In this document: piece by piece, positions 34,083 through 43,399 of the stretch
Layout of the letters: each line of letters opens with the position of its first letter
Position numbering within the stretch: position 1 is the stretch's first letter
Origin: Streptomyces sp. Go-475
GTDB taxonomy: Bacteria; Actinomycetota; Actinomycetes; Streptomycetales; Streptomycetaceae
NCBI RefSeq assembly: GCF_003330845.1
Contig: NZ_CP026121.1
Location: 1,488,001 to 1,552,000, forward strand
Length of the DNA stretch: 64,000 bases
Reading direction: 5' to 3'
Translations under genes and position numbers: made by a program
Notes under the pieces: generated by a model
Databases searched by the model: none
Seen by the model: the letters and a program-made list of their open reading frames with translations, nothing else
What the model was told of the DNA's origin: nothing

Positions 34083-35060
34083 TCAGCCCTTGGCCACGGC
34101 CCGCAGCCGGTCCACCACGTCGGCCCGCAGCTCGGCGGGCTCCAGGACGACCACGTCCGGCCCGAACTCCACCAGCCAGGCGTCCAGCCCGTGGCCGTAC
34201 GGAATCTCCAACTCGTCCCAGCCGTCGCCGAGTTCCCGGACGGAGGTGGCCTTCGCCCGAAGGGGGTAACCGGCGTCCGAGCGCAGCCGGATCCGCGCCG
34301 AGCGGTCGGCGATCTCCCCGGCCCAGCTCGCGACGGTCTCGCGGACGGTCACGACGTCCGGCACGTCAGCGGTGTAGCGGCCGCCGCGCGAGCGGACCTT
34401 GCCGGTGATCCGGGACAGCCGGAACACCCGTTCGGCGCCCCGGTCGCGGTCCCAGCCCGCCAGGTACCAGTGGCCCCGCCAGCACTCCAGCGCCCACGGC
34501 TCCACGTGCCGCTGCTCGGGGTGCGCGGCCGTGGCCTTGCGGTAGTCGAAGACGACGGGCCGCCGGTCCCGGCAGGCCAGCATCAGCGGCTCGAAGGCCG
34601 CCTCATGCACCGGAATGCGCGGCTCCAGCGCGCCGTGCGGACCGTACGGGTCGACGTCCTCCGGGAGTCCGGCCGCGCGCAGCTTCTGCAGGGCGCCGCT
34701 GGCCGCGCCGGCGAGCCGGGCCTGCTGCCACACCTTGGCGGCGAGCCCCAGCGCGGCGGCCTCCTCGGCGTCCAGGGTGATGGGCGGCAGGCGGTTGCTG
34801 TCCCGGCGGGCCAGGTAGCCGATCTCGCCGTCGAGGCTCTCGACCGTCTCGATGACGAGTCCGAGCTCGCGCAGGTCGTCCTTGTCGCGCTCGAACATGC
34901 GGTTGAACGAGTCATCGGAGCCGGACGCGCCGTTGCCCGGCCCGAAGGCCTCGACGTAGGCCTCGATGGAGTCGCGCAGCTCGCGCTTGCTGAGCGGCCG
35001 CCGCGTCCCGAGCAGACACAGCGCCAGGTTCATCAGCCGCTCGGCCTTGGCAATGGCCAT
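34083..35060 (-). CDS. pafB: WYL-domain transcriptional activator subunit PafB
   Basis: The predicted protein has 325 residues. HTH at the N-terminus (LMNLALCLLGTRRPLSKRELRDSIEAY), then the WYL domain (VVFDYRKATAAHPEQRHVEPWALECWRGHWYLAGWD) and a C-terminal extension. ATG 35060 (MAIAKAERLMNLAL) matches the family start and has GGGAGG about 12 bases upstream. The longer open frame reaches into the upstream terminator. Partner of PafC; first gene of the pafBC string. Confidence 0.92.
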   Translation of the reverse strand: MAIAKAERLMNLALCLLGTRRPLSKRELRDSIEAYVEAFGPGNGASGSDDSFNRMFERDKDDLRELGLVIETVESLDGEIGYLARRDSNRLPPITLDAEEAAALGLAAKVWQQARLAGAASGALQKLRAAGLPEDVDPYGPHGALEPRIPVHEAAFEPLMLACRDRRPVVFDYRKATAAHPEQRHVEPWALECWRGHWYLAGWDRDRGAERVFRLSRITGKVRSRGGRYTADVPDVVTVRETVASWAGEIADRSARIRLRSDAGYPLRAKATSVRELGDGWDELEIPYGHGLDAWLVEFGPDVVVLEPAELRADVVDRLRAVAKG

Positions 35061-35133
35061 CGACGCGCTTCGCCTCCCTATGGTGCTTACGAGCGATGAC
35101 CGTACCGCCACAGGGTGGCACGGCAAAAGCCGA

Positions 35134-35161
35134 GGGCCCATGCCCGAGCAGGCATGGGCCC
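35134..35161 (-). terminator. Hairpin terminator after the FKBP gene
   Basis: Perfect 11-bp stem: gggcccatgcc (35134-35144), loop cgagca, ggcatgggccc (35151-35161). It is 29 bp past the FKBP stop on the minus strand and separates it from pafB. Confidence 0.85.
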
Positions 35162-35189
35162 CACGTGATCGAGTCTGTCCGAACCTTGC

Positions 35190-35561
35190 TCAGACCCCGA
35201 GCAGGTCGACCACGAAGATCAGCGTCTCGCCGGGCTTGATCGCCGGGGTCGGGCTCTGGTTGCCGTAGGCGAGGTGGGCGGGGATCGTCAGCTGGCGGCG
35301 GCCGCCGACCTTCATGCCCTGCACGCCCTGGTCCCAGCCCTTGATGACCCGGCCGCCGCCCAGCGGGAAGCGGAACGGGGTGCCGCGGTTCCAGCTGGCG
35401 TCGAACTCCTCGCCCGTGCTGAAGGCGACACCCACGTAGTGCACGGTGACGGTCTGGCCGGCCTGCGCGACCGGGCCGTCGCCTTCCCAGATGTCCTTGA
35501 TCTCGAGGTCCGCCGGGGGCTCGCCGCCCGGGAAGTCGATCTCGGGCTTGTCGATGCTCAC
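35190..35561 (-). CDS. FKBP-type peptidyl-prolyl cis-trans isomerase, cytoplasmic
   Basis: The predicted protein has 123 residues and is one FKBP domain with canonical motifs: VTVHYVG, FDASWNRGTPFRFPLG, VIKGWDQGVQGMKVGGRRQLTIP, LAYGNQSP and LIFVVDLLGV. No signal peptide. It is followed by a strong terminator and lies just downstream of the lipoprotein FKBP gene (61 bp). Confidence 0.95.
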   Translation of the reverse strand: MSIDKPEIDFPGGEPPADLEIKDIWEGDGPVAQAGQTVTVHYVGVAFSTGEEFDASWNRGTPFRFPLGGGRVIKGWDQGVQGMKVGGRRQLTIPAHLAYGNQSPTPAIKPGETLIFVVDLLGV

Positions 35562-35622
35562 GTCTGCTGCTCCTGCTTGTCTGCGGAAAGGCGAACACGC
35601 ACAGTCTTACATCCCCCGCACG

Positions 35623-36624
35623 TCACAGCTTCGCGAGGATGTCCACCGAGAAGACCAGCGTGGAGTCCTTCTTGATGCCGCTGCCCTGCGGCGGGTTGTC
35701 GCCGTAGCCCAGCTCCGGCGGGATGACGATGAGGACCCGGCTGCCGACCTTCTTGCCGGTCAGGCCCTGCGCCCAGCCCTTGACGACCTGCTGGAGCGAG
35801 AACGACACCAGCTGCTTGTTGGCGTACGAGGAGTCGAACTCCTTGCCGCCGTCCCACAGCACGCCCTTGTACTGCACGAGGACGCTGTTCTCGGCGGCGA
35901 CCTCCTCGCCGTCGCCCTCCAGGACGTACTCCGCGACGAGCTTCTTCGGGGCTGCCTTCTTGGGCACCTCGATGGAGGGGGCCTTGCCGTCGGTGTTGGT
36001 GCCGACCTTGGGGAGGTCCGCGTTGTCCTGCGGGACCTCCTTGCCCTTGGCGGAGCTGGTGGCGTTGAACGCGTCCTGGATGTCGACGACGAAGACCAGC
36101 GTGTCGGTGCCCTTGATGCCCGCCTGCGGGTTGCCCTGCGTGCCGTAGCCCCAGGTGGGCGGGACGGCCATCTCGACGCGGCTGCCGGCCTTCTTGCCCG
36201 CCAGCGCGTACCGCCAGCCGTCGATGATCTGGCCCTGGGTGAGCTGGATGGCGAGGCGGGCCTTGCGGTCGTAGGAGTTGTCGAAGACCTTGGCGGTGTT
36301 CCAGACCTGGCCCAGGTAGTTCGCCACGACGAAGTCGTTCTCCGCGACGGCCTTGCCGCTGCCCGCGATCAGGGTCTTCACCGCGAGCTGCTTCGACGGC
36401 TCGCCGCTGCCCTTGGCGACCGTCGGCTTCTCGTCGAACTTGGTGCCCGCGGTGACCGCCGGCAGCGGACCGTCGACGATCTTCGGCGGCGGGGCCGCGG
36501 ACGGGGCCGACGGCGAGGGCGACGGGCTGTCGCTGGCCTTGCTCGAGTCGGACTTGTCGTCACCGCATGCGGCGAGCGTGGCCAGTCCTGCGGGTACGGA
36601 GATGAGTAGTGAGCGTCGGCGCAC
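35623..36624 (-). CDS. Lipoprotein with two tandem FKBP domains
   Basis: The predicted protein has 333 residues. The lipobox LATLAAC gives a lipidated Cys at about residue 20, then a Ser/Pro linker. Domain 1 (about 85-190: VVANYLGQVWN, FDNSYD, IIDGWRYALAGKKAGSRVEMAVP, WGYG) and domain 2 (about 225-333: VLVQYKGVLWDGGKEFDSSY, VVKGWAQGLTGKKVGSRVLIVIP, LGYGDNP) are both FKBP-like. It is anchored outside the membrane, presumably helping fold exported proteins. Start is GTG 36624. Lies upstream of the cytoplasmic FKBP gene. Confidence 0.92.
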   Translation of the reverse strand: MRRRSLLISVPAGLATLAACGDDKSDSSKASDSPSPSPSAPSAAPPPKIVDGPLPAVTAGTKFDEKPTVAKGSGEPSKQLAVKTLIAGSGKAVAENDFVVANYLGQVWNTAKVFDNSYDRKARLAIQLTQGQIIDGWRYALAGKKAGSRVEMAVPPTWGYGTQGNPQAGIKGTDTLVFVVDIQDAFNATSSAKGKEVPQDNADLPKVGTNTDGKAPSIEVPKKAAPKKLVAEYVLEGDGEEVAAENSVLVQYKGVLWDGGKEFDSSYANKQLVSFSLQQVVKGWAQGLTGKKVGSRVLIVIPPELGYGDNPPQGSGIKKDSTLVFSVDILAKL

Positions 36625-36754
36625 TGTGGGGGCCTCGTAATCGGTCGATCTCGTTGATGGCGTGCGCGCAACTCTACGGCGTGAGAAGGGCGCCGCACTT
36701 GTAACGTACGGCGCCCGTGTGGCGTTCCGGCGATTTTCCCGCCGGCGCGATTCC

Positions 36755-38116
36755 TCACATTCCGGCGATCAGCTTCTCCACCCGGTCGTCCACGGAACGG
36801 AACGGGTCCTTGCACAACACGGTGCGCTGGGCCTGGTCGTTGAGCTTGAGGTGAACCCAGTCGACCGTGAAGTCACGGCGCTGCTCCTGGGCCCGGCGGA
36901 TGAAGTCGCCGCGCAGCCGGGCCCGAGTGGTCTGCGGCGGGACCGACTTGCCCTCGAAGATCTTCAAGTCGTTGCAGATGCGGGCGGCCTGGCCCTTCTT
37001 CTCCAGCAGGTAGTACAGGCCGCGACGGCGGTGGATGTCGTGGTAGGCGAGGTCTATCTGCGCGACCCGCGGATGCGACATGGTCATGTTGTGCTTGGCC
37101 CGGTACCGCTCGAGGAGCTTGTACTTCATGACCCAGTCGATCTCGGTGCCGATGCGGTCGAGGTCCTCGGACTCGATCGCGTCCAGTGTGCGGCCCCACA
37201 GCTCCAGGACCTGCTCGACGGTGCCGGTGCGGATGCCGCGGCGCTCGCAGAAGTCCAGGGCCTTCTCGTAGTACTCGCGCTGCACCTCCAGGGCGGAGGC
37301 CTCGCGTCCGCTGGCCAGGCGGACCTTGCGGCGGCCGGTGATGTCGTGGCTGACCTCGCGGATCGCCCGGATCGGGTTCTCCAGGGTGAGGTCGCGCATC
37401 ACCGTGCCCGCCTCGATCATGCGCAGCACCAGGTCGGTGGCGCCGACCTTGAGCAGCATGGTCGTCTCGGACATGTTCGAGTCGCCCACGATGACGTGCA
37501 GGCGGCGGTAGCGCTCGGCGTCCGCGTGCGGCTCGTCGCGGGTGTTGATGATCGGCCGGGAGCGGGTGGTCGCCGAGGAGACGCCCTCCCAGATGTGCTC
37601 GGCCCGCTGGCTGACGCAGTACACGGCCCCGCGCGGCGTCTGCAGCACCTTGCCGGCGCCGCACAGCAGCTGCCGCGTGACCAGGAACGGAATCAGAATG
37701 TCCGCGAGACGCGAGAACTCCCCGTGCCGGGCCACGAGATAGTTCTCGTGGCATCCGTAGGAGTTGCCCGCCGAGTCGGTGTTGTTCTTGAAGAGGTAGA
37801 CGTCGCCCGCGATTCCCTCCTCGTGCAGGCGTCGTTCGGCGTCCACCAGGAGTCCTTCGAGAATGCGCTCGCCCGCTTTGTCGTGGGTGACCAGTTCGAT
37901 CACGTTGTCACATTCCGGTGTCGCGTATTCCGGATGTGATCCCACGTCGAGATAGAGGCGGGCGCCGTTTCGCAGAAAGACATTGCTGCTGCGGCCCCAT
38001 GACACGACACGGCGGAAGAGGTACCGCGCCACCTCGTCAGGAGACAGGCGGCGCTGTCCCCTGAACGTGCACGTGACGCCGTACTCGTTCTCCAGCCCGA
38101 AAATGCGGCGGTCCAT
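36755..38116 (-). CDS. pafA: Pup-protein ligase PafA
   Basis: The predicted protein has 453 residues, normal for Paf[13 protein letters not shown] (metal-binding Glu9), [15 protein letters not shown] with the catalytic Asp57, [18 protein letters not shown] and [23 protein letters not shown] are conserved in the carboxylate-amine ligase fold. PafA joins the C-terminal Glu of Pup to substrate lysines. It lacks the Dop loop between the first strands. Lies nine bases downstream of the MFS gene on the same strand. Confidence 0.97.
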   Translation of the reverse strand: MDRRIFGLENEYGVTCTFRGQRRLSPDEVARYLFRRVVSWGRSSNVFLRNGARLYLDVGSHPEYATPECDNVIELVTHDKAGERILEGLLVDAERRLHEEGIAGDVYLFKNNTDSAGNSYGCHENYLVARHGEFSRLADILIPFLVTRQLLCGAGKVLQTPRGAVYCVSQRAEHIWEGVSSATTRSRPIINTRDEPHADAERYRRLHVIVGDSNMSETTMLLKVGATDLVLRMIEAGTVMRDLTLENPIRAIREVSHDITGRRKVRLASGREASALEVQREYYEKALDFCERRGIRTGTVEQVLELWGRTLDAIESEDLDRIGTEIDWVMKYKLLERYRAKHNMTMSHPRVAQIDLAYHDIHRRRGLYYLLEKKGQAARICNDLKIFEGKSVPPQTTRARLRGDFIRRAQEQRRDFTVDWVHLKLNDQAQRTVLCKDPFRSVDDRVEKLIAGM

Positions 38117-38125
38117 GAGGGAACA

Positions 38126-39385
38126 TTACGCCCGATCCCCTGAACTGAAACGGGGTTCGAGGGCACGGTTCGGATCATTTTCCGAACCGGCGGCAACGAC
38201 CGCTCCCCCACCGGGAGCTGCGAGTACCCGCGCCGTGGCGCTCAAAACCAGCAGGGACACGGCACCCACCACACCCGGCACGGCGAAGCCCCACAGGGCC
38301 CCACCCGCCTCCACGACGGGTCCCGCGACGCCCGTTCCGACCGAGTGGCCCACGGTGAATGTCGTCACCAGCCAGGAGAACGCCTCGGTGACCGTGCCGC
38401 GCGGGGCGTGCCGGTCGACCAGGACGAACGCGCAGGCGATGGCGGGGGCGAGGAAGACCCCCGCGAGCGCGGTCAGCGCCACCATGGGCACGGCGTCCGG
38501 CATGAGCATCAGCGGCAGGTAACAGACCACCAGAAGCGCCACCAGCACCCGCAGTCTCCGCGCGGGCTCACCGGCCCACTGCCGGGCCCCGTAGACGGTG
38601 CCGCCGACCAGCGCCCCGAACCCCAGGGCCGCCATCAGCCAGCCGTACACCGCGTCACCGCCGTGCGCGTCCGCGTAGGGCACCGAGGCGACCGTGATGG
38701 ACCCGAGCGCCATCCCGATGAACAGGAACGCCGCCAGCAGCGCCAGCAGCCCCGGGGAGCGCAGCGCGCCGAGCCAGTGCGCCTCGCGCGGCGCCGACCG
38801 CCACGCGCGCGAGGGCGGCGACACCACGACGGACAGCGCGCCCAGCACCCCGACGACGTTCAGCACGAGCAGCGCGGCCTGGGCCGACCAGAGGGACACG
38901 CACAGCGTCACCAGCAGCGGCCCGACGGTGAACATCACCTCCTGGGCCACGGCGTCCATGGCGTACGCCGTGTGCACCTGGTCCTCCCGCCGCAGCACGG
39001 AGCCCCACAGGGCGCGCAGCCCGCCCTCCAGGGGCGGCGCGAAGAGCCCGGCGGCCGCCACGGCGGCGTACGCGAGGGGCAGCGACCCGATGCCGGCGAA
39101 GGCGAAGACGGCCATGGCGAGCGCGGCCAGGACGGCCGCCGGCAACTGCACGCGCGGCTGCCCGCGCAGGTCCACGAGCCGGCCCAGCACCGGCTGCCCC
39201 ACCGCGTTGGCGACGCCGTACACGCCCGCCAGCGCCCCGGCGAGGCTGTACGAGCCGCCTTCGGCCCGCACGAACAGCACGATCGCGATGGCCGCCGTGG
39301 CGTTGGGCAGCCGTCCCACCAGCGTGCCGACGAGCAGTCGGGCGGCGTGCCGCGCCCGAAGGATCTCCAGGTATCCCGTGGCCAT
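38126..39385 (-). CDS. MFS transporter
   Basis: The predicted protein has 419 residues and about 12 helices in two halves. Motif A-like sequences are GQPVLGRLVDLRGQPR in the loop between helices 2 and 3 and a weaker copy in the second half. It diverges from the LacI regulator across a short gap with an inverted repeat and ends nine bases before pafA, so pafA may be partly transcribed from its promoter. Substrate unknown; efflux is likely by resemblance. Confidence 0.88.
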   Translation of the reverse strand: MATGYLEILRARHAARLLVGTLVGRLPNATAAIAIVLFVRAEGGSYSLAGALAGVYGVANAVGQPVLGRLVDLRGQPRVQLPAAVLAALAMAVFAFAGIGSLPLAYAAVAAAGLFAPPLEGGLRALWGSVLRREDQVHTAYAMDAVAQEVMFTVGPLLVTLCVSLWSAQAALLVLNVVGVLGALSVVVSPPSRAWRSAPREAHWLGALRSPGLLALLAAFLFIGMALGSITVASVPYADAHGGDAVYGWLMAALGFGALVGGTVYGARQWAGEPARRLRVLVALLVVCYLPLMLMPDAVPMVALTALAGVFLAPAIACAFVLVDRHAPRGTVTEAFSWLVTTFTVGHSVGTGVAGPVVEAGGALWGFAVPGVVGAVSLLVLSATARVLAAPGGGAVVAAGSENDPNRALEPRFSSGDRA

Positions 39386-39403
39386 GTCCCCGCCCTAAGT
39401 TTT

Positions 39404-39428
39404 ACGTATAACGTCGGTTCCCATACGT
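39404..39428. promoter_or_regulatory. Inverted repeat acgtat-N13-atacgt between MFS and LacI genes
   Basis: acgtat at 39404-39409 and atacgt at 39423-39428, within an AT-richer patch (ttttacgtataacgt) of the divergent gap. Candidate operator for the LacI-type regulator controlling both directions. Confidence 0.5.
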
Positions 39429-39473
39429 ACCATGTCCGCTGTTCGCGAGTCCAGACGAAGGAGCGGCCCGACG

Positions 39474-40484
39474 GTGGCACGAGGCAGCACACGGCCCACG
39501 AGCCGGGACGTCGCCCAGGCCGCCGGCGTCTCGCAGGCGGCGGTCTCCCTGGTCCTCGGGGACAAGTGGCGCGGCCGGGTCTCGGAGGCGACGGCCGAAC
39601 GGGTCCGCGAGGCGGCCCGCGACCTGGGCTACCGCCCGAACCTGGCCGCCCGGAACCTGCGCCTGGGCCGCACGCGCACGGTCCTGCTGGTGGTCCCGGC
39701 CCTGACCACGGAGTTCTTCGCGGGCGTCTACACGGGCGCGGCCCGGGTCGCCGCCGAGCACGGCTTCGGCGTGGTCCTCTACCCCTCCCCCGAGGGCATC
39801 GGCCCCGCCCGCGACCCCTTCGCCTCCGCCCAAGCGGCCCTGGACGGCGTCATCGCCTCGTCCATGGCGGCGGACGCGCTGACCGCGATCCGCGGCGAGG
39901 CGCTCCCCCTGGTCATGCTGGACAGCGACCCGGCGGGCAGCCTCGGCGCGGCGACGGTCAACCTGGACATCGCCGACGGCGTCCGCCAGGTCGCGGAGCA
40001 CCTGCTGTCCCTGGGCCACCGCCGCTTCCTCCACCTGGCGGCGGACGTGCCGTCCTGGACGTTCGAGGTACGGGCCAGGGAACTGGCGGCGCGGCTGGCC
40101 GGGGTACCGGGCACGTCGGTCCGCACGGCCCGGGCCCCCATCTCCATCGAGGGCGCCGTGGCCGCCACGGAGGCCGCCCTGTCGGTGCCCGGGCCGCGCC
40201 CCACCGCGCTGGTCTGTGACGACGACAAGCTGGCCGCGGGCGCGTACAAGGCGGCCCGGCGCCTCGGCCTCCGCATCCCCGACGACGTCTCCGTCACCGG
40301 GCTGGACGACCTGGCCCTCGCCACGGCCATCGACCCCGAGCTGACGACGGTCCGCCTGGACGCGGAGCTCTTCGGTGAACGGGGCATGCGGGCCCTCCTG
40401 GCGGTCCTGGAGGGCCGCTCACCCGAGGGCGGGGACATCCCGGTGCAGTTGCTCGTACGGGGGTCCACAGCACCGCCTCGTTAG
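39474..40484 (+). CDS. LacI-family transcriptional regulator
   Basis: The predicted protein has 336 residues. HTH: TSRDVAQAAGVSQAAVSLVLGDKWRGRVSEATAERV, and hinge GYRPNLAARNLRLGRT. The periplasmic-binding-like domain follows (VLLVVPALTTEFFAGVYTGA, then LVCDDDKLAAGAYKAARRLGLRIPDDVSVTGLDD). I start at GTG 39474, which has AAGGAG ten bases upstream. An in-frame ATG at 39432 has no ribosome binding site and would run through the candidate operator region. Likely local regulator of the divergent MFS gene. Confidence 0.88.
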   Translation: MARGSTRPTSRDVAQAAGVSQAAVSLVLGDKWRGRVSEATAERVREAARDLGYRPNLAARNLRLGRTRTVLLVVPALTTEFFAGVYTGAARVAAEHGFGVVLYPSPEGIGPARDPFASAQAALDGVIASSMAADALTAIRGEALPLVMLDSDPAGSLGAATVNLDIADGVRQVAEHLLSLGHRRFLHLAADVPSWTFEVRARELAARLAGVPGTSVRTARAPISIEGAVAATEAALSVPGPRPTALVCDDDKLAAGAYKAARRLGLRIPDDVSVTGLDDLALATAIDPELTTVRLDAELFGERGMRALLAVLEGRSPEGGDIPVQLLVRGSTAPPR

Positions 40485-40729
40485 CCCGCATCCGGCGCCG
40501 GTGCTGGGGCCGGGTGGGTCCGCACCCCGGCGGAACGGGGTGCCGCCGCGCCCACCCCTGCCGCCCCTGGCGGCACGCACGCCCGCAGCTGAGCGGACCG
40601 GCACCCGCCGGCGCGGCCCCGACCCGCCACCCGACGTCAGGCAAAGACGCGCCCCCACCCGCACCGGCAACACGACCGCGCGCCCCGGCCAGATACGGCC
40701 GGGGCGCGGCGAGCGCAAGCGACGGGTCG

Positions 40730-41482
40730 CTACTCGGCGTCCTCGGACCCCTCCGGCTCCGACTCCGCTCCCGGCTTCCCCCCGTCCTCGCCCAGCAGCC
40801 GCTCCAGCTGCCGCCCACTGATCCGCTTGAACTTCCGCTTCTGCGGTCGCGTCCGGTCCAGCACCGCCACCTCCAGCCGCTCCGCGGGAATCTCCCGCTC
40901 ACTGCCGTTGGTGTCCCGGGACAGCGACTGCACCGCCAGCTTGAGCGCCTCGGCCAGCGTCATACCGTCCCGGTGGCGCTGGTCCAGATAGCTGCTGATC
41001 TGCTCCGCGTTACCACCCACCGCGACCGAGCCGTGCTCGTCCACGATGGAGCCGTCGTGCGGCAGCCGGTAGATCTGGTCCCCCTCCGGGGTCTCACCGA
41101 CCTCGGCGACGACCAGCTCCACCTCGTACGGCTTCTCCCCGACGCTGGAGAAGATCGTGCCCAGCGTCTGCGCGTACACGTTGGCCAGACCGCGGGCCGT
41201 CACATCGCCCCGGTCGTAGGTGTAACCCCGCAGGTCGGCGTAGCGAACGCCGCCGATCCGCAGGTTCTCGTACTCGTTGTACTTGCCGGCGGCGGCGAAG
41301 CCGATCCGGTCGTAGATCTCGCTGAACTTGTGCAGCGCACGGGACGGGTTCTCGCCGACGAACACGATGCCGTCGGCGTACTGCAGCACGACCAGGCTGC
41401 GGCCACGGGCGATGCCCTTGCGGGCGTACTCCGCCTTGTCGGCCATCGCCTGCTGGGGTGAGACATAGAACGGCGTCGACAC
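40730..41482 (-). CDS. prcA: 20S proteasome alpha subunit
   Basis: The predicted protein has 250 residues. N-terminal [37 protein letters not shown] contains the alpha-subunit H0 helix and gating tail. [28 protein letters not shown] and the C-terminal acidic tail are typical of streptomycete PrcA. It forms the outer rings that dock the Arc ATPase. Translated after prcB (68 bp apart). Confidence 0.97.
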   Translation of the reverse strand: MSTPFYVSPQQAMADKAEYARKGIARGRSLVVLQYADGIVFVGENPSRALHKFSEIYDRIGFAAAGKYNEYENLRIGGVRYADLRGYTYDRGDVTARGLANVYAQTLGTIFSSVGEKPYEVELVVAEVGETPEGDQIYRLPHDGSIVDEHGSVAVGGNAEQISSYLDQRHRDGMTLAEALKLAVQSLSRDTNGSEREIPAERLEVAVLDRTRPQKRKFKRISGRQLERLLGEDGGKPGAESEPEGSEDAE

Positions 41483-41550
41483 CGGTTATCCGTCCCTCTC
41501 TTGAAGATTCCGTCGGTTCACTGGACCACCCTCACAAGAACGCCCGCCGC

Positions 41551-42396
41551 CTACAGCAGCGCGGCCCGCGGACCGTCCGGCTGCTGGAGACGCCGCTCCA
41601 GGACGGAGCGCGCGATCTCGGACGACTCGTCCTCGGTGAGCCGGCGGAAGCCGTCCTCGGTGATCACGGTGACGATGGGATAGATCCGGCGGGCGACATC
41701 GGGACCGCCGGTCGCCGAGTCGTCGTCTGCCGCGTCGTAGAGCGCCTGGACCACGAGCGTCGTGGCCTCGGCCTCGCTGAGGTCGTCCCGGAAGAGCTTC
41801 TTCATCGCGCCGCGCGCGAAGATCGACCCGGAGCCGGTGGCCGCGTAGCCCTGCTCCTCGGATCGCCCGCCCGTGACGTCGTAGGAGAAGATCCGGCCCT
41901 TCTCCCGGTCCACGTCGTACCCGGCGAAGAGCGGGACGACGGCCAGTCCCTGCATGGCCATGCCCAGGTTGGAGCGGATCATCGTCGAGAGCCGGTTGGC
42001 CTTGCCCTCCAGGGACAGCTGTGCGCCCTCGACCTTCTCGAAGTGCTCCAGCTCCAGCTGGAACAGCTTCACCATCTCCACGGCCAGACCCGCCGTACCG
42101 GCGATGCCCACCGCCGAGTACTCGTCGGCGGGGAAGACCTTCTCGATGTCCCGCTGCGCGATGACGTTGCCCATGGTGGCGCGCCGGTCACCGGCGAGGA
42201 CCACGCCGCCCGGGAAGGTCACGGCCACGATCGTCGTGCCGTGCGGCGCCTCGATGGCGCCCTGGACGGGCGGCAACTTCTTGTTGCCCGGCAGCAGTTC
42301 GGGCTGGTAGTCGGAGAGGAAGTCCATGAAGGAGGAAGAGCCTGGCGTCAGGAAGGCAGCTGGTAGACGCCCGGTGCTACGAGTGTTGGCTTCCAC
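41551..42396 (-). CDS. prcB: 20S proteasome beta subunit (precursor)
   Basis: The predicted protein has 281 residues. A propeptide of 53 residues ends at PHG, with the catalytic Thr54 next ([23 protein letters not shown]). The conserved Lys and the Asp/Ser of the N-terminal nucleophile hydrolase site follow. GTG 42396 ([15 protein letters not shown]) agrees with the S. coelicolor protein and has GAAGGA six bases upstream. Its first 49 bp overlap the end of the endonuclease VII gene, so translation is probably coupled. Confidence 0.97.
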   Translation of the reverse strand: MEANTRSTGRLPAAFLTPGSSSFMDFLSDYQPELLPGNKKLPPVQGAIEAPHGTTIVAVTFPGGVVLAGDRRATMGNVIAQRDIEKVFPADEYSAVGIAGTAGLAVEMVKLFQLELEHFEKVEGAQLSLEGKANRLSTMIRSNLGMAMQGLAVVPLFAGYDVDREKGRIFSYDVTGGRSEEQGYAATGSGSIFARGAMKKLFRDDLSEAEATTLVVQALYDAADDDSATGGPDVARRIYPIVTVITEDGFRRLTEDESSEIARSVLERRLQQPDGPRAALL

Positions 42397-42959
42397 GCGA
42401 TTCCTTCCACATAAGCGGCAGCCCGCCTTACTGCATCGGGCCGATCCTTGAACTGCCCCAGTGCGGCGTTGCAGCTGAAGCACAGTACGCCACGGACCCT
42501 ACCCGTCTTGTGGCAGTGATCCACATGCTCGGGCACGGCCGACAGACATATACAGCACACGCCTCCCTGGGAGGCGATCAGACCGTCGCGTTCGGCTTCC
42601 GTGATGCCGTACTTCCGCTTCAGATGCCCCTGCCGACCCTGCACCGCTCGGCACGCCTTGCAACGGGTCGACAACCCGTCGGAAGCGGTCGCATTGCGGT
42701 GCCATTCGCTGTGGGGCTTGATCTCGCCACATGTCCGGCAGAGCTTGTATCCGGTCGGGACGTCCACCTGCTCCCGGACCGGCTTCACCATGGCCTCCCG
42801 GCGACGCCGGTAGTGCGCGGCGCTGTACTTCGCCACGCACTCCCGGCAGTGCACCTGGAGGCCGTCCCGCCGATTCTTGTCGCGGGCGAATGCAGCAAGA
42901 GGCAAATCCCGCTCGCACTTCCTGCATTGCCTCGCGTTCGGCTCGCTGGCCGCTTCCAT
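42348..42959 (-). CDS. Recombination endonuclease VII-family HNH nuclease
   Basis: The predicted protein has 203 residues. The C-terminal domain (about 120-185) has the endonuclease VII signature: [38 protein letters not shown], with His-Asp-His and two CxxC zinc ligands. The N-terminal half holds two further zinc knuckles ([14 protein letters not shown]...CREC and [14 protein letters not shown]...CKAC). Phage T4 endonuclease VII resolves branched DNA, and bacterial homologues are mostly uncharacterised. It sits between pup and prcB on the same strand and overlaps prcB by 49 bp. Its composition is visibly less GC-biased than the flanking genes, suggesting acquisition. Confidence 0.85.
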   Translation of the reverse strand: MEAASEPNARQCRKCERDLPLAAFARDKNRRDGLQVHCRECVAKYSAAHYRRRREAMVKPVREQVDVPTGYKLCRTCGEIKPHSEWHRNATASDGLSTRCKACRAVQGRQGHLKRKYGITEAERDGLIASQGGVCCICLSAVPEHVDHCHKTGRVRGVLCFSCNAALGQFKDRPDAVRRAAAYVEGIAWKPTLVAPGVYQLPS

Positions 42960-43002
42960 CCCCCGTCACCTTCGGATCAAAGGCTGAACGCGCCCCCTGC
43001 CT

Positions 43003-43221
43003 TCACTGCCCGCCTTTTTGCACGAAGCTCCGAACGAAATCCTCCGCATTTTCCTCGAGTACGTCGTCGATCTCGTCCAGGACCGAGTCCACGTCGTCGC
43101 TCAGCTTCTCCTGACGCTCCTTGAGGTCCTCGGAAGCCTGCGCCTCTGCCGCCTGCTCCTCGACCTCCTCGGTGGACCGGGTGGCCTTCTGCTGTCCGCC
43201 GCCGGTGTCCTTGGTCGCCAT
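43003..43221 (-). CDS. pup: Prokaryotic ubiquitin-like protein Pup
   Basis: The predicted protein has 72 residues and ends in Gly-Gly-Gln. It starts ATG 43221 (MATKDTGGGQQK), with GAGGG just upstream. The central acidic coiled region (LKERQEKLSDDVDSVLDEIDDVLEENAEDFV) binds the Arc coiled coils. Deamidation of the final Gln by Dop activates it for PafA. Confidence 0.97.
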   Translation of the reverse strand: MATKDTGGGQQKATRSTEEVEEQAAEAQASEDLKERQEKLSDDVDSVLDEIDDVLEENAEDFVRSFVQKGGQ

Positions 43222-43399
43222 ATCCCTCACCCCGCTCGGTTCGCCCGACACAGTTGCTCGGTCAAGATCAGACCCTACTCGCCGGGTCTGACAATGGCCC
43301 CGCAGTTGCTCCAACGTACGGGGACCACCTCGATGATTCCCGGACCAGGGATTTTCCACCCTGTCCGGCGGGCCCCTCCCGAGTACCCGCGATGCGTGC

